Part shown: positions 10,485-17,989 of the stretch, piece by piece
Layout of the letters: each line of letters opens with the position of its first letter
Position numbering within the stretch: position 1 is the first letter of the stretch
Origin: Priapulus caudatus
Lineage: Eukaryota; Priapulida; Priapulimorpha; Priapulimorphida; Priapulidae
NCBI RefSeq assembly: GCF_000485595.1
Contig: NW_014577587.1
Location: forward strand, 151,222-174,847
Direction of reading: 5' to 3'
Length of the DNA stretch: 23,626 nt
Position numbers and translations under genes: made by a program
The notes under the pieces: generated by a model
What the model saw: the letters and a program-made list of their open reading frames with translations, nothing else
Database searches by the model: none
Told to the model about the DNA's origin: nothing

Positions 10485-10551
10485 TCGGAATCACGTGGGA
10501 GCACATTATGCTGATGATGTCATGCCTCCCTGCGCACAGAGAATAACAAGG
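10485..10551 (+). promoter_or_regulatory. Possible promoter-proximal region of the DDE-like gene
   Basis: A CACGTG E-box (GGAATCACGTGG) and a CRE-like TGATGTCA lie within about 60 bp upstream of the proposed start codon. The start sits in a good Kozak context (AACAAGGATGG). No TATA box is evident. The role is inferred only from position. Confidence 0.3.
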
Positions 10552-11460
10552 ATGGCGACCTCAGGTCAGGGCGATTTGTCCGTCATGGTAAGTTGGAAAT
10601 ATCACGGGCGTATGTCGCTGATAATTGTGTAACGGGCATCACAGTTACTAGCGACCATATGGCTATTTCTCCGATTACATTAAATGTATGAATGAAAAGG
10701 AGATTCGACATATTTATATCAGTTCTACCCGACAATTTGATCGTTGTTCAGAGGCACATTTTGATTGTCGTGAGACAACACGACTGTTAAAATAGTTGAA
10801 AAAGGACGGAATTGTGCAAACGGATGTTACGGGATGACGGAAAAGTTTAGACAACGGACGTTATCATGACGGACATCTTAGAAGGTGCCTTAACATTTTG
10901 TTGTAACCGAAAATCGACGATATGTTTGTATGTACTCGTTACAAATGTATGGCCAAAAACTTGTGTTTATGTTCCAAAAACTTCTTGCTTATTCTATTAA
11001 ATTTAGAATGGTTTAGTCGGCGAAAGCAACGGACGTGACATTATGACGGACAGTATTGGCATGGTATGTTACGACTGACATGACAAGTCAAAAACGGGAC
11101 GTTATTTCTGACGGACAGTTTTGAGATGGTACGTTACGACTGACATGACAAGTCAAAAACGGGACGTTATTTCTGACGGACAGTTTTGAGATGGTACGTT
11201 ACGACTGACATGACAAGTCAAAAACGGGACGTTATTTCTGACGGACAGTTTTGAGATGGTACGTTACGACTGACATGACAAGTCAAAAACGGGACGTTAT
11301 TTCTGACGGACAGTTTTGAGATGGTACGTTACGACTGACATGACAAGTCAAAAACGGGACGTTATTTCTGACGGACAGTTTTGAGATGGTACGTTACGAC
11401 TGACATGACAAGTNNNNNNNNNNACCCCGACTATGACACATAAACACACACACACTATCA

Positions 11461-11543
<83 letters not shown>

Positions 11544-14500
11544 TGATACACACACACTCATGACATCATTTCTATTTTTCAGGACAGCAATGACACATTG
11601 AGAAGAGAAAAGGCCGCCCTACGAGCGAGAGAATACCGACGACAAAAGAAAGAAGACCCTACTTACAAAGCCAAAGAGGCAGAAAGAAAAAGGAATCAAC
11701 GGAAAGGGCGTGTCTTAACTGATTCACAGAGAGAGAATGCAAGAGTTCGCCAGGCTAGACATAGGGAGCGGAAAAAAACAGCAGGGAAACACATTCATGA
11801 CTATTTAGATCCCAAGAAACAAAATAGACCGACTAGATCAGAACATGAGAAAAGAAAACGTCAGTGGAGGGAGGCGAAACAGAGAAGTCGGCAAAATATG
11901 ACCTCCCAGAAAAAAAGGAGGATAAGAGAGTATGATAGGAACAGAAAGAAAGTGCTGCGACAAAAAACAATTCCTGATCTATTAACATATCTGGTTCCTC
12001 AGCCTGCAACTAGTACAAGCACCCCCTCTTCCTCTGCAGTGAAGCAGAAAGTTTATAGGGTTAAAAAACAAATGACAAAAAGCCCACGGAAATTTGCACT
12101 TGTGCTTGAACATATGGTGAAAAATGCTTCTCCAAAAAAATCAAAAGCCCTTCATGATATCGGTTTGACGAGAAGCAGCATTGAGAGTACAAAGAAGCTG
12201 AATATGTACACCAGCAGTCTAAAAAGGAGCATGGAGACATTAAAAACCAAACGAGGAAACTACTGGGGAGTTGTGAAACGATGTATGGCATACAGTTTGA
12301 AGACTGTCCGAAAAGCAAGAAATTATAAAGTTTTATCCGATGACATAGGAATGAACTATAAATTTCTGCGAAAATATGCTGCAAAGGACGTCACAGACGA
12401 TGACATATCAGAATTCCTAGCGAGGAAAAAGCGCAAGGACACCACAGACAAGGCAACAATTGAGTTGGTAGAAGATCACTTCTCTTCGTCATCCTCTCAC
12501 ATCCCAGACAAGAAGGCTGTGAGTACCAAGACCATGCAATCAAAAAAGTTCTCACAGAACCAGTGAGCAGAGTGTATGAAGGGTTCAAACAGAAAAACCC
12601 TGAAGTCTCTATATCACTTTCTCAATTTCACAAACTGCGACCAGAAGGCATCAAAACAACACGACACCAAAAGTTATATCAGAGCAGGTGCGAATATTGC
12701 ACCAATTCAAAATTAAAACTAGAAGCTATCAACCAACTCTGTAAAAAAAAATGTTGAAAGGGTGTAAAATTCCAGACAATCGAAAATTGATTGACCTGAC
12801 CCTGTGTGCAAAGCCAAAGGATCCAGAAGCTGAATTCCACAAAAAACAGTTTATAACAAGACAGTGTGAAGATTGTGGTCCAGAAAAAATCAAAGACTAT
12901 CTCCAACCGCTAATCGAAAACACAAAAGACGAAATTGTTACGTGGACGTACTGGAAAAGCGTCCAATACACCAGCGGTCATGGAGACTCTGCCAAGCAGT
13001 CCAGTAAAAAGACACTTGGGTCAAAGTCTGGTCCAGTAGTTCAGCTGATCGACGAGTTGGTGGCTGAGCTGGACAGTCTGCCGAAACACCTCCATGTAGC
13101 CGACTGGCAGAAAGGCTGCTTCAACACTTTGTCGAAGAACATTCCAGAACAATCTGTAATAATGCACCTAGACTTTTCAGAAAATTACGCGACCTTCTTT
13201 CAGAATGAAATCAGTTCTGCGCATTGGCTAAAGAATCTTGTCACCATCCATCCTCTTGTCGCATTCTACAACTGTCCTTCATGTGACGGAGCTATACACC
13301 CTGTGATGGATGTGCTAGTGTTCCTCTCGGATGACACAATACATGACCATCATGCCGTGCACGAATTTACAGATAGGGCAGTAAGGTTCCTAAGATCTGA
13401 AAGGGAAGTACAATTCACCAAATTAATTGAATTTACAGACGGATGTGCATCCCAATTCAAATTTCGAGGTCCGTTCGCTGACATAAGCTTCGCTGAAGAG
13501 GACTGGGGTGTACACAGAGAAAGGTACTATTTCGGTTCTGCGCACGGAAAGGGGCCATCTGACGCTGCAGGTGCAGTCACGAAAACTGCAGCTCGGATGG
13601 GTGTGATACGGGGAGAAACCGTTATCACCGATGCAGCAACGATGCATCACTACCTACAAAGGGGATTAACCCGATCCTCAAGTATCAACAACCTGTGCAA
13701 TCATAGCAGACGACAGTTCTTTCTGGTTGAGTCGATCAACAGAAACCGTCCAGAAAGGGAGAAAAGTACCTCAGTAAAGGGAACAAGAGCATTCCATGCT
13801 GTCCGGGGCCTATCTCCTGGCCTTATCTGTGTGAGAGACCTAGCATGTACTTGCATGGAGTGCCAGACTGGTGAAAATGACTGTACACAGACGGCCCATG
13901 TTGATCCCTGGGTCATCAAAAGACTGAACTTGAAAATTCCACAGACAGTGAGAGGGATCGGTATGCAAAATGCAAGAGGAAGAGGTGGACAGAATGCAAG
14001 AGGAAGAGGTGAACAGAATGCAAGAGGAAGAGGTGAACAGAATGCAAGAGGAAGAGGTGAACAGAATGCAAGGGGAAGAGGTGGACAGAATGCAAGGGGA
14101 AGAGGTGGACAGAATGCAGGGGGAAGAGGTGGACAGAATGCAAGAGGAAGAGGTGGAAAGAATGCAAGGGGGAGAGGTGGACAGAATGCAAGGGGAAGAG
14201 GTGGACAGAATGCAAGGGGAAGAATTGGACAGAATGCAGGGGGAAGAGGTGGACAGAATGCAAGAGGAAGAGGTGGACAGAATGCAAGGGAAAGGGGGGA
14301 ACAAAATGTTCCACAGTCTGCAGAGACTGATATCCAACGTGCAGAGACGGAACTACTGCCTGCAGAGACGGATCTACTGCCTGCAGAGACGGATCTACTG
14401 CCTGCAGAGATGGATCTACTGCCTGCAGAGATGGAACTACTGCCTGCAGAGACGGATCTACTGCCTGCAGAGACGGATCTACTGCCTGCAGAGACGGAAC

Positions 14501-16667
14501 TACTGCCTGCAGAGACGGATCTACTGCCTGCAGAGATGGAACTACTGCCTGCAGAGACGGATCTACTGCCTGCAGAGATGAATCTACTGCCTGCAGAGAC
14601 GGAACTACTGCCTGCAGAGACGGTTCTACTGCCTGCAGAGACGGTTCTACTGCCTGCAGAGACGGATCTACTGCCTACAGAGATGGATCTACTGCCTGCA
14701 GAGATGGAACTACTGCCTGCAGAGACGGATCTACTGCCTACAGAGATAGCTCCCTGTTTCTCTCCTCGAGTTTCTGACTCTCCTTCAGCACAAATTTCTC
14801 CACATCCATTTGCTTCAACCAGACCTCCCACTGCTCCTTGAGTTCCTGCTTGTGTTCTCTCTCCTCTCTGTGCAGGCAGTAGTCCATCTCTGCAGGCAGT
14901 AGATCCATCTCTGCAGGCAGTAGTTCCATCTCTGCAGGCAGTAGATCTATCTCTGTAGGCAGTAGATCCGTCTCTGCAGGTGACACGCTCTCCTCTAGTT
15001 CTGATCCGTCCCACTCTTCCTCCTCTAGTTCTGTTTGGTCTTCCTCTTTGCTACTCTAGTTCTGTCCAGTCCATTTGAACTAGAGGGCATGCAGCAACGC
15101 GCAACTGGGGAGAGAAAGGTGTAGCCAGAGTGGATTTAATGGGAGAGGGAGAGGAGTCAGAACGGGGGGAAATGGACTGGACAGATTTAGATGCTTTCTC
15201 CGCTGCAGATTTGGACGATGTTTTCTATTCTACAGGACTAGACACTGTGTTCTCCAGTGTGGATCTGGACTTTGTGGTCTCTAAAGTTGTCAGAGAGGCC
15301 GAGGTGTCAAGTGCAGAGGCCGAGGTGTCCAGTGGAGAGGCTGAGGTGTCCAGTGGAGAGGCCGAGGTGTCCAGTGGAGAGGCCGAGGTGTCCAGTGGAG
15401 GGGCCCAGGTGTCCAGTAGAGAGGCCCAGGTGTCCAGTAGAGATGCCGAGGTGTCCAGTGGAGAGGCCGAGGTGTCCAGTGGAGAGGCCGAGGTGTCCAG
15501 TGGAGAGGCCGAGGTGTCCAGTGGAGGGGCCGAGGTGTACAGTGGAGAGGCCGAGGTGTCCAGTGGAGAGGCCGAGGTGTACAGTGGAGGGGCCCAGGTG
15601 TCCAGTGGAGAGGCCGAGGTGTACAGTGGAGAGGCCGGTGTCCAGTGGAGATGCCGAGGTGTCCAGTGGAGAGGCCAAAGTGTCCAGTGGAGGGTCCTGT
15701 GGAGGGCCAAGGTGTCCAGTGGAGGGGCCGAGATGTTTCCCCCAACACTCCTTTCGAAGGATTCCCCTGTCTGCGAAGTAAGTTGTCAATATTAAGATGA
15801 GCAGTTTCCTCGTATTAAAAGCTGTACTTTTTATCTCATTCTCTTCATACTGTAAATAACTCTGTCCATACTATAAGGCTCGACCTTTGACTAGCTTTTA
15901 AATCATTCTCTACTTTTTTGGCACGTCTGGACTCCTTGAACATACTCACCGATAAGCCTGTTTTGTCAGTTTGGTCCTGTATCTAGTTAGGGGTTGTTGC
16001 CATATAACTAATCAAATAAATCAAATTGATAAAACAGGTATGGAATAGGGACTTATGTTCTGGTAAAGAACGGCAAGCAAGTTTATCATGCGGTGGTGAG
16101 TATAGTAACATTCACACCAAATGCGCAGTTGGGAAGTTCTTGTTCTTGTTCTTGTTCTTTATTGCAAAAAAACAGATCACCAGTTTATTACTAGTTTGTA
16201 TGATAATAATTATATTATTTAGCACCAGTGTGATATTTACCAAGTATAATACTCTGTATTGATATTTTGTAATCAGGGGTGTAACGTCATATTTCGATAT
16301 TTCATAATTGAGCTGAATATCTAGAGATAGCGCTATTTTTATTTGTAACTCTTACCATGAAAAAACAGTACATTACTTCCGTACCACGATGCGATGAATT
16401 GATCATAAATACACTGTTATTTTATATTGTGTTCCATCAAGTCTTTAATTTCCTTACTAAATATCTTGTGGCTTTTTTGTGTTGTAGGTCACATCGACTA
16501 TGCCTTTGGGGATTAGATATTTCGTTCCAAAGAGAGGACACAAGCACATGCATGTTCCTTCCGACGATCCATATGAAATTGGCGATGACGATATTGCAAA
16601 GACACTGGCAGAGCCGACTATTGTGCAGCTTGGGACACGGCTATATTATAAATTCTTGGACTGTTGA
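10552..16667 (+). CDS. Multi-exon DDE/D-like protein, candidate transposase of an unassigned family
   Basis: Proposed exons are 10552-10587 (MATSGQGDLSVM, then GTAAGT), 11583-14841, a repeat-rich segment ending at 15777, 16038-16095 and 16488-16667. The two outer junctions I could test keep phase. In order, the protein has a very basic Arg/Lys N-terminus, a CEYC pair and a CEDC pair that may bind zinc, and a core with HLDFSENY, TDGCASQF and HGKGPSDAAGA. Within the largest open segment (start 12751), Asp141, Asp230 and Asp271 are the likely metal-binding triad of an RNase H-like fold. A Cys cluster (CTCMEC) follows, then low-complexity repeats, then a C-terminal module (GIGTYVLVKNGKQVYHAV and RYFVPKRGHKHMHV). 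I recall similar uncharacterised proteins in many invertebrates but cannot name a superfamily. Two frame breaks at A-runs (12541-12547 and 12738-12750) interrupt it. Expression and activity are unknown. Confidence 0.6.
11026..11413. repeat. 65-bp tandem repeat truncated by assembly gap
   Basis: The unit runs GACGTTATTTCTGACGGACA, then TTTTGAGATGGTACGTTACG, then a segment ending ACAAGTCAAAAACGG. Anchors GGGACGTT fall at 11096, 11161, 11226, 11291 and 11356, so the period is exactly 65 and copies are nearly identical. The first, diverged copy begins near 11026 with CAACGGACGTGACATTATGA. The array runs into the Ns, so the true copy number is unknown. Confidence 0.95.
11414..11423. other. Assembly gap (10 Ns)
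   Basis: Ten Ns sit between the 65-bp array and sequence leading to the CA repeat. The length is probably a placeholder, and more repeat copies may be missing. Confidence 0.95.
11442..11541. repeat. CA dinucleotide microsatellite
   Basis: A nearly pure (CA)n tract of about 40 units from 11461, with interrupted CACACA stretches on both sides. The apparent Val/Cys frame on the minus strand is a repeat artefact. Confidence 0.95.
11583..14841 (+). CDS. Main exon of the DDE-like protein (basic region, zinc pairs, catalytic core, repeat tail)
   Basis: The exon reads DSNDTLRREKAALRAREYRR onward. Three consecutive open pieces (to 12566, to 12757 and 12751-14841) form one continuous protein if a single A is added in each of two A-runs. 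The joined text passes from TMQSKK into VLTEPVSRVYEG, and from CEYC...LEAINQLC into KGCKIPDNRKLIDLTLC. Around 700 codons before the repeats are non-repetitive and look under protein-level constraint. Catalytic candidates are Asp at 13171, 13438 and 13561. From 13960 the exon turns into RG-rich and then LLPAET repeats. The stop at 14839 lies in a segment that reads better on the other strand, so the native 3' end of this exon is uncertain. Confidence 0.65.
12541..12547 (+). other. Frame break at A-run, slippery A AAA AAG
   Basis: In the incoming frame the bases read TCA AAA AAG TTC, and a stop follows at 12564. The next conserved text (VLTEPVSRVYEG) is in the frame reached by one extra A or by a -1 ribosomal slip. 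A_AAA_AAG is a classic -1 slippery heptamer. Confidence 0.6.
12738..12750 (+). other. Second frame break at A-run
   Basis: TGT followed by nine As leads to a stop in the incoming frame at 12755. Adding one A continues into ATG TTG AAA GGG TGT, which opens the catalytic segment. Direction and size match the first break. Confidence 0.6.
13960..14303 (+). repeat. 24-bp minisatellite encoding QNARGRGG, 14 copies
   Basis: The unit AATGCAAGAGGAAGAGGTGG plus ACAG repeats about 14 times with substitutions only, so length stays a multiple of three. It encodes an RG-rich tract of the RGG type, which often binds nucleic acid. All six frames stay open here, and the reverse frames are artefacts. Confidence 0.95.
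14345..14748 (+). repeat. 21-bp minisatellite encoding LLPAETD, 19 copies
   Basis: The unit CTGCCTGCAGAGACGGATCT plus A repeats 19 times in frame, giving an acidic heptad-length peptide repeat. Variants (AEM, PTE) are interspersed, which suggests turnover by slippage or gene conversion. A short inverted array of the same unit lies 120 bp downstream. Confidence 0.95.
14738..15076 (-). pseudogene. Inverted coding-like segment with LLPAE repeats and coiled coil
   Basis: The minus strand reads as protein from about 14986 to 14738: SPAETDLLPTEIDLLPAEME, further repeat units, then EREHKQELKEQWEVWLKQMD and VEKFVLKESQKLEERNREL. The latter is a charged amphipathic helix typical of coiled coils at the C-terminus of transposon accessory (Myb/SANT-like) proteins. 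Upstream minus-strand text (EEEEWDGSELEE) adds an acidic stretch. Plus-strand reading through here is Pro/Ser-rich and less protein-like. The likely explanation is local inversion of part of the gene, helped by the minisatellite; the alternative is an independent minus-strand gene fragment. Confidence 0.45.
14872..14985 (-). repeat. Inverted copies of the 21-bp minisatellite
   Basis: About five units reading GCAGGCAGTAGATCCATCTC are the reverse complement of the array at 14345-14748. The two arrays face each other across about 120 bp and could form a long hairpin in DNA or RNA. Confidence 0.9.
15054..15183. repeat. Nested inverted repeats beside the inverted segment
   Basis: CTCTAGTTC at 15054-15062 pairs with GAACTAGAG at 15077-15085. 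The intervening TGTCCAGTCCATTT (15063-15076) is itself perfectly inverted at 15170-15183. CCTCTAGTTCTG also recurs three times just upstream. This layout fits a rearrangement junction. Confidence 0.75.
15079..15777 (+). CDS. Repeat-rich penultimate segment of the DDE-like gene, EAEVSSG repeats
   Basis: The frame is open from 15079 and contains GERGEMDWTDLDAFSAADLD-type acidic text, then about 20 copies of EAEVSSG. It ends beside a consensus donor GTAAGT at 15778. In the reading frame ending GCG AA, the leftover two bases join G from the next exon to give AAG TAT GGA, continuing into GIGTYVLVK. The repeat frame slips near 15634, where one unit lacks two bases, and again near 15695. It is therefore unclear which frame is native throughout. 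The upstream splice connection to the main exon was not found. Confidence 0.45.
15296..15730 (+). repeat. 21-bp minisatellite encoding EAEVSSG, about 20 copies
   Basis: The unit GAGGCCGAGGTGTCCAGTGG plus A repeats with substitutions (AGG/CAG, TCC/TAC). A 2-base deletion near 15634 and an irregular unit near 15695 break the 21-bp phase. It has the same unit length as the LLPAET array but unrelated sequence. Confidence 0.95.
15778..16037 (+). other. Intron of the DDE-like gene
   Basis: GTAAGT donor at 15778 and acceptor AAACAG ending at 16037. AT-rich, with no other feature seen. Confidence 0.55.
16038..16095 (+). CDS. Penultimate exon of the DDE-like gene (YVLVK module)
   Basis: After AAACAG the exon encodes YGIGTYVLVKNGKQVYHAV and ends at GTGAGT. 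Entry phase 2 and exit phase 0 match the neighbouring exons. The pattern resembles the small beta-rich module (G-x-YVLVK...) that I recall at the C-terminus of related invertebrate proteins. Confidence 0.55.
16096..16487 (+). other. Last intron of the DDE-like gene
   Basis: Donor GTGAGT at 16096 and acceptor TTTTTTGTGTTGTAG ending at 16487. AT-rich, with a (TTCTTG)n-like stretch near 16137-16155 and no coding frame of note. Confidence 0.55.
16488..16667 (+). CDS. Terminal exon of the DDE-like gene
   Basis: Phase 0 reading gives TSTMPLGIRYFVPKRGHKHM, then an acidic DDPYEIGDDDIAKTL stretch, ending TRLYYKFLDC and a TGA at 16665-16667. The exon is non-repetitive and protein-like, and its frame follows directly from the preceding exon. 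No AATAAA was located immediately downstream. Confidence 0.55.
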   Translation, partial: VTSTMPLGIRYFVPKRGHKHMHVPSDDPYEIGDDDIAKTLAEPTIVQLGTRLYYKFLDC

Positions 16668-16741
16668 GAAATTTCATCTTCTAAAATGCATGCAAGGCTT
16701 TTTTCTAAATTTGTTTACTTCATAATGCTTTGAAAATCGTA

Positions 16742-16775
16742 ATTTGTCCGTCCACGTCACGTCCATCACGTGATT
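16742..16775 (-). repeat. Inverted copy of the ACGGAC/TGACGGACA motif downstream of the DDE-like gene
   Basis: TTTGTCCGTCCACGTCACGT followed by CCATCACG reads on the minus strand as GGACGTGACGTGGACGGACA. The diverged first unit of the left array at 11031 reads GGACGTGACATTATGACGG. It lies about 75 bp after the stop codon, so the same motif in opposite orientation flanks the gene. Confidence 0.5.
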
Positions 16776-16967
16776 CATTACATTTCGTTACCATGGCAAC
16801 ACGCAGCAGACTTATCTTTTTTTTACTCGTTTCATAAAGTTTGGATAGTACTTAATAAGAAAAAAACAAAAAACACTGATATTATACAGACTCAATTTTA
16901 TTTTATTTGTTACCATAAAGTGGCCATATTTGTAACCATAAAGGTTTTCCTGCTTTCCATCTGCAGG

Positions 16968-17284
16968 CAGTCTGTGATAGCAGACTACGTTTTTTGGATG
17001 TATTTTTCTGCATATCCGGGTTCTGTACACGACTCAAGGGTGTTCAAGAACAGCCCCCTGTATGGCCACCTAGAATTTTTAGCCTTTCAGGGATAATGGC
17101 CACCTGACTACCGAGGAGAAAACGTTCAACTACAAACAGAGCTCTACTCGGGTTGACATTGAACGGTGCTTTGGCCTACTGAAAAGCAAATTTCGCAAAC
17201 TGAAATTCTTAGATATGAGGACAGTTGCAGATATACCGAGTGTGATAGTTGCTTGCTGTGTGGTATGTAGTTGCTTGCTGTGTG
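16968..17284 (+). pseudogene. Harbinger-type transposase, C-terminal part with second and third catalytic residues
   Basis: After a pyrimidine tract and TCTGCAG (ending near 16966), the text reads DYVFWMYFSAYPGSVHDSRV, with the second catalytic Asp in the GSVHDSRVF motif, then LYGHLEF. One frame shift near 17083 leads into PFRDNGHLTTEEKTFNYKQS and VDIERCFGLLKSKFRKLKFL, where the Glu of VDIERCFG is the third catalytic residue. It then reads DIPSVIVACCV, the usual penultimate motif of HARBI1-like proteins. A 17-bp repeat (TAGTTGCTTGCTGTGTG, 22 bp apart at 17246 and 17268) interrupts the end. The segment complements the upstream fragments but overlaps them at xYGHxEF. Confidence 0.75.
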
Positions 17285-17512
17285 ATGGTTGCAGCCCCAG
17301 AACCCCCATCTCCAGGTGACTGGGGGTGGAAGAGGAAGGACACAGGTGGATGGGAGGTTCACTGGACCACACTACCAGAAGCGACCAAGGCCTGTCGCGG
17401 ACTCCTCAGCTGTAGATGCAAAAAGGGGTGTAGCGGAAGGTGCAATTGTGTCAAGGCAGCACTTCAGTGCACTGCCATTTGCCTCTGTTGTGGACTGTGT
17501 TCTCAGAACTAA
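17285..17512 (+). CDS. Cys-rich domain joined to the Harbinger fragment
   Basis: The frame encodes PEPPSPGDWGWKRKDTGGWE, then LPEATKACRGLLSC, then CKKGCSGRCNCVKAALQC and TAICLCCGLC. The spacing CxCx3Cx3CxCx6Cx3CxCC suggests a metal-binding module. It resembles the W...LPEASKAC...CGCKKGC...C tail that I recall on uncharacterised invertebrate mobile-element proteins. If the 22-bp duplication at 17246-17267 is ignored, the Harbinger frame runs directly into this one. It is either a genuine fusion or the tail of another element abutting the transposase. Confidence 0.5.
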   Translation: MVAAPEPPSPGDWGWKRKDTGGWEVHWTTLPEATKACRGLLSCRCKKGCSGRCNCVKAALQCTAICLCCGLCSQN

Positions 17513-17529
17513 CATTGCAATTCATTGAA

Positions 17530-17850
17530 AACAGGTAATACTGCTATGAAAGGCCTTACTTGGTTAATAATTGAGGGATTGTCGTGGATTTGTGCTCACA
17601 ACTAACAAACAACATTGGGACATGCAATATTGATTTGCAAGAAACAGCATAATCTCGTAAACTATGTGGTCATATAAATAAACTACCAAGTATTATAAAG
17701 GAAACACTGGGAAGTACTGCATTATACTCTCACATGTTACAGTTCGAAAACATGTATAACTCCGCCAATATTAAATATGTTGATGGTTTTGCTATTATTT
17801 AGTTCCTTGAATGCCAGATATATGTAGTTGGGTAGTTGCTAGCGTGTTGT
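17530..17850. other. Unassigned spacer
   Basis: AT-rich sequence after the Cys-rich frame. No gene or repeat was recognised. Confidence 0.4.
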
Positions 17851-17854
17851 AAAT

Positions 17855-17985
17855 AGTACCCACCGCGTTCCCCAACACCACCATTTTCAATTTATTAGCT
17901 TTGTTGAACTAATATACCTTTAAAATGTAATTGTCAGGTGTAAATAAAGTGATTGAATTGAATTGAAGTAAATTGAAATGGATAA
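17855..17985 (+). mobile_element. Possible LINE-type 3' tail
   Basis: The segment ends in TAAATAAAGTGATTGAATTG followed by further ATTGAA units. AATAAAGTGATTGA-type endings with a short tandem tail are common at the 3' ends of CR1/RTE-like non-LTR retrotransposons. No upstream reverse transcriptase frame exists, so at most this is a 5'-truncated copy. Confidence 0.35.
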
Positions 17986-17989
17986 TGGA

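Larger units (their letters stand above)
10588..11582 (+). other. First intron of the DDE-like gene
   Basis: Bounded by GTAAGT at 10588 and CTATTTTTCAG ending at 11582. The phase is 0 on both sides, joining VM to DSNDTLRR. The intron holds scattered ACGGACGTTA/TGACGGACA motifs, the 65-bp tandem array, the N gap and the CA microsatellite. Confidence 0.6.

Noticed and set aside
11026-11413. The 65-bp array as a CRISPR array
   Set aside because: The whole unit repeats without variable spacers and the context is eukaryotic.
11348-11557. Val/Cys-rich minus frame
   Set aside because: It is a translation of the CA microsatellite and crosses the N gap.
13701-15014. 437-residue minus-strand frame across the minisatellites
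   Set aside because: Repeats with unit length divisible by three keep all frames open. Only the 14738-14986 minus segment, in a different frame, has protein-like non-repeat text.
15225-15789. Several plus and minus frames across the EAEVSSG array
   Set aside because: These are repeat shadows; none is supported outside the array except the frame joining the donor at 15778.
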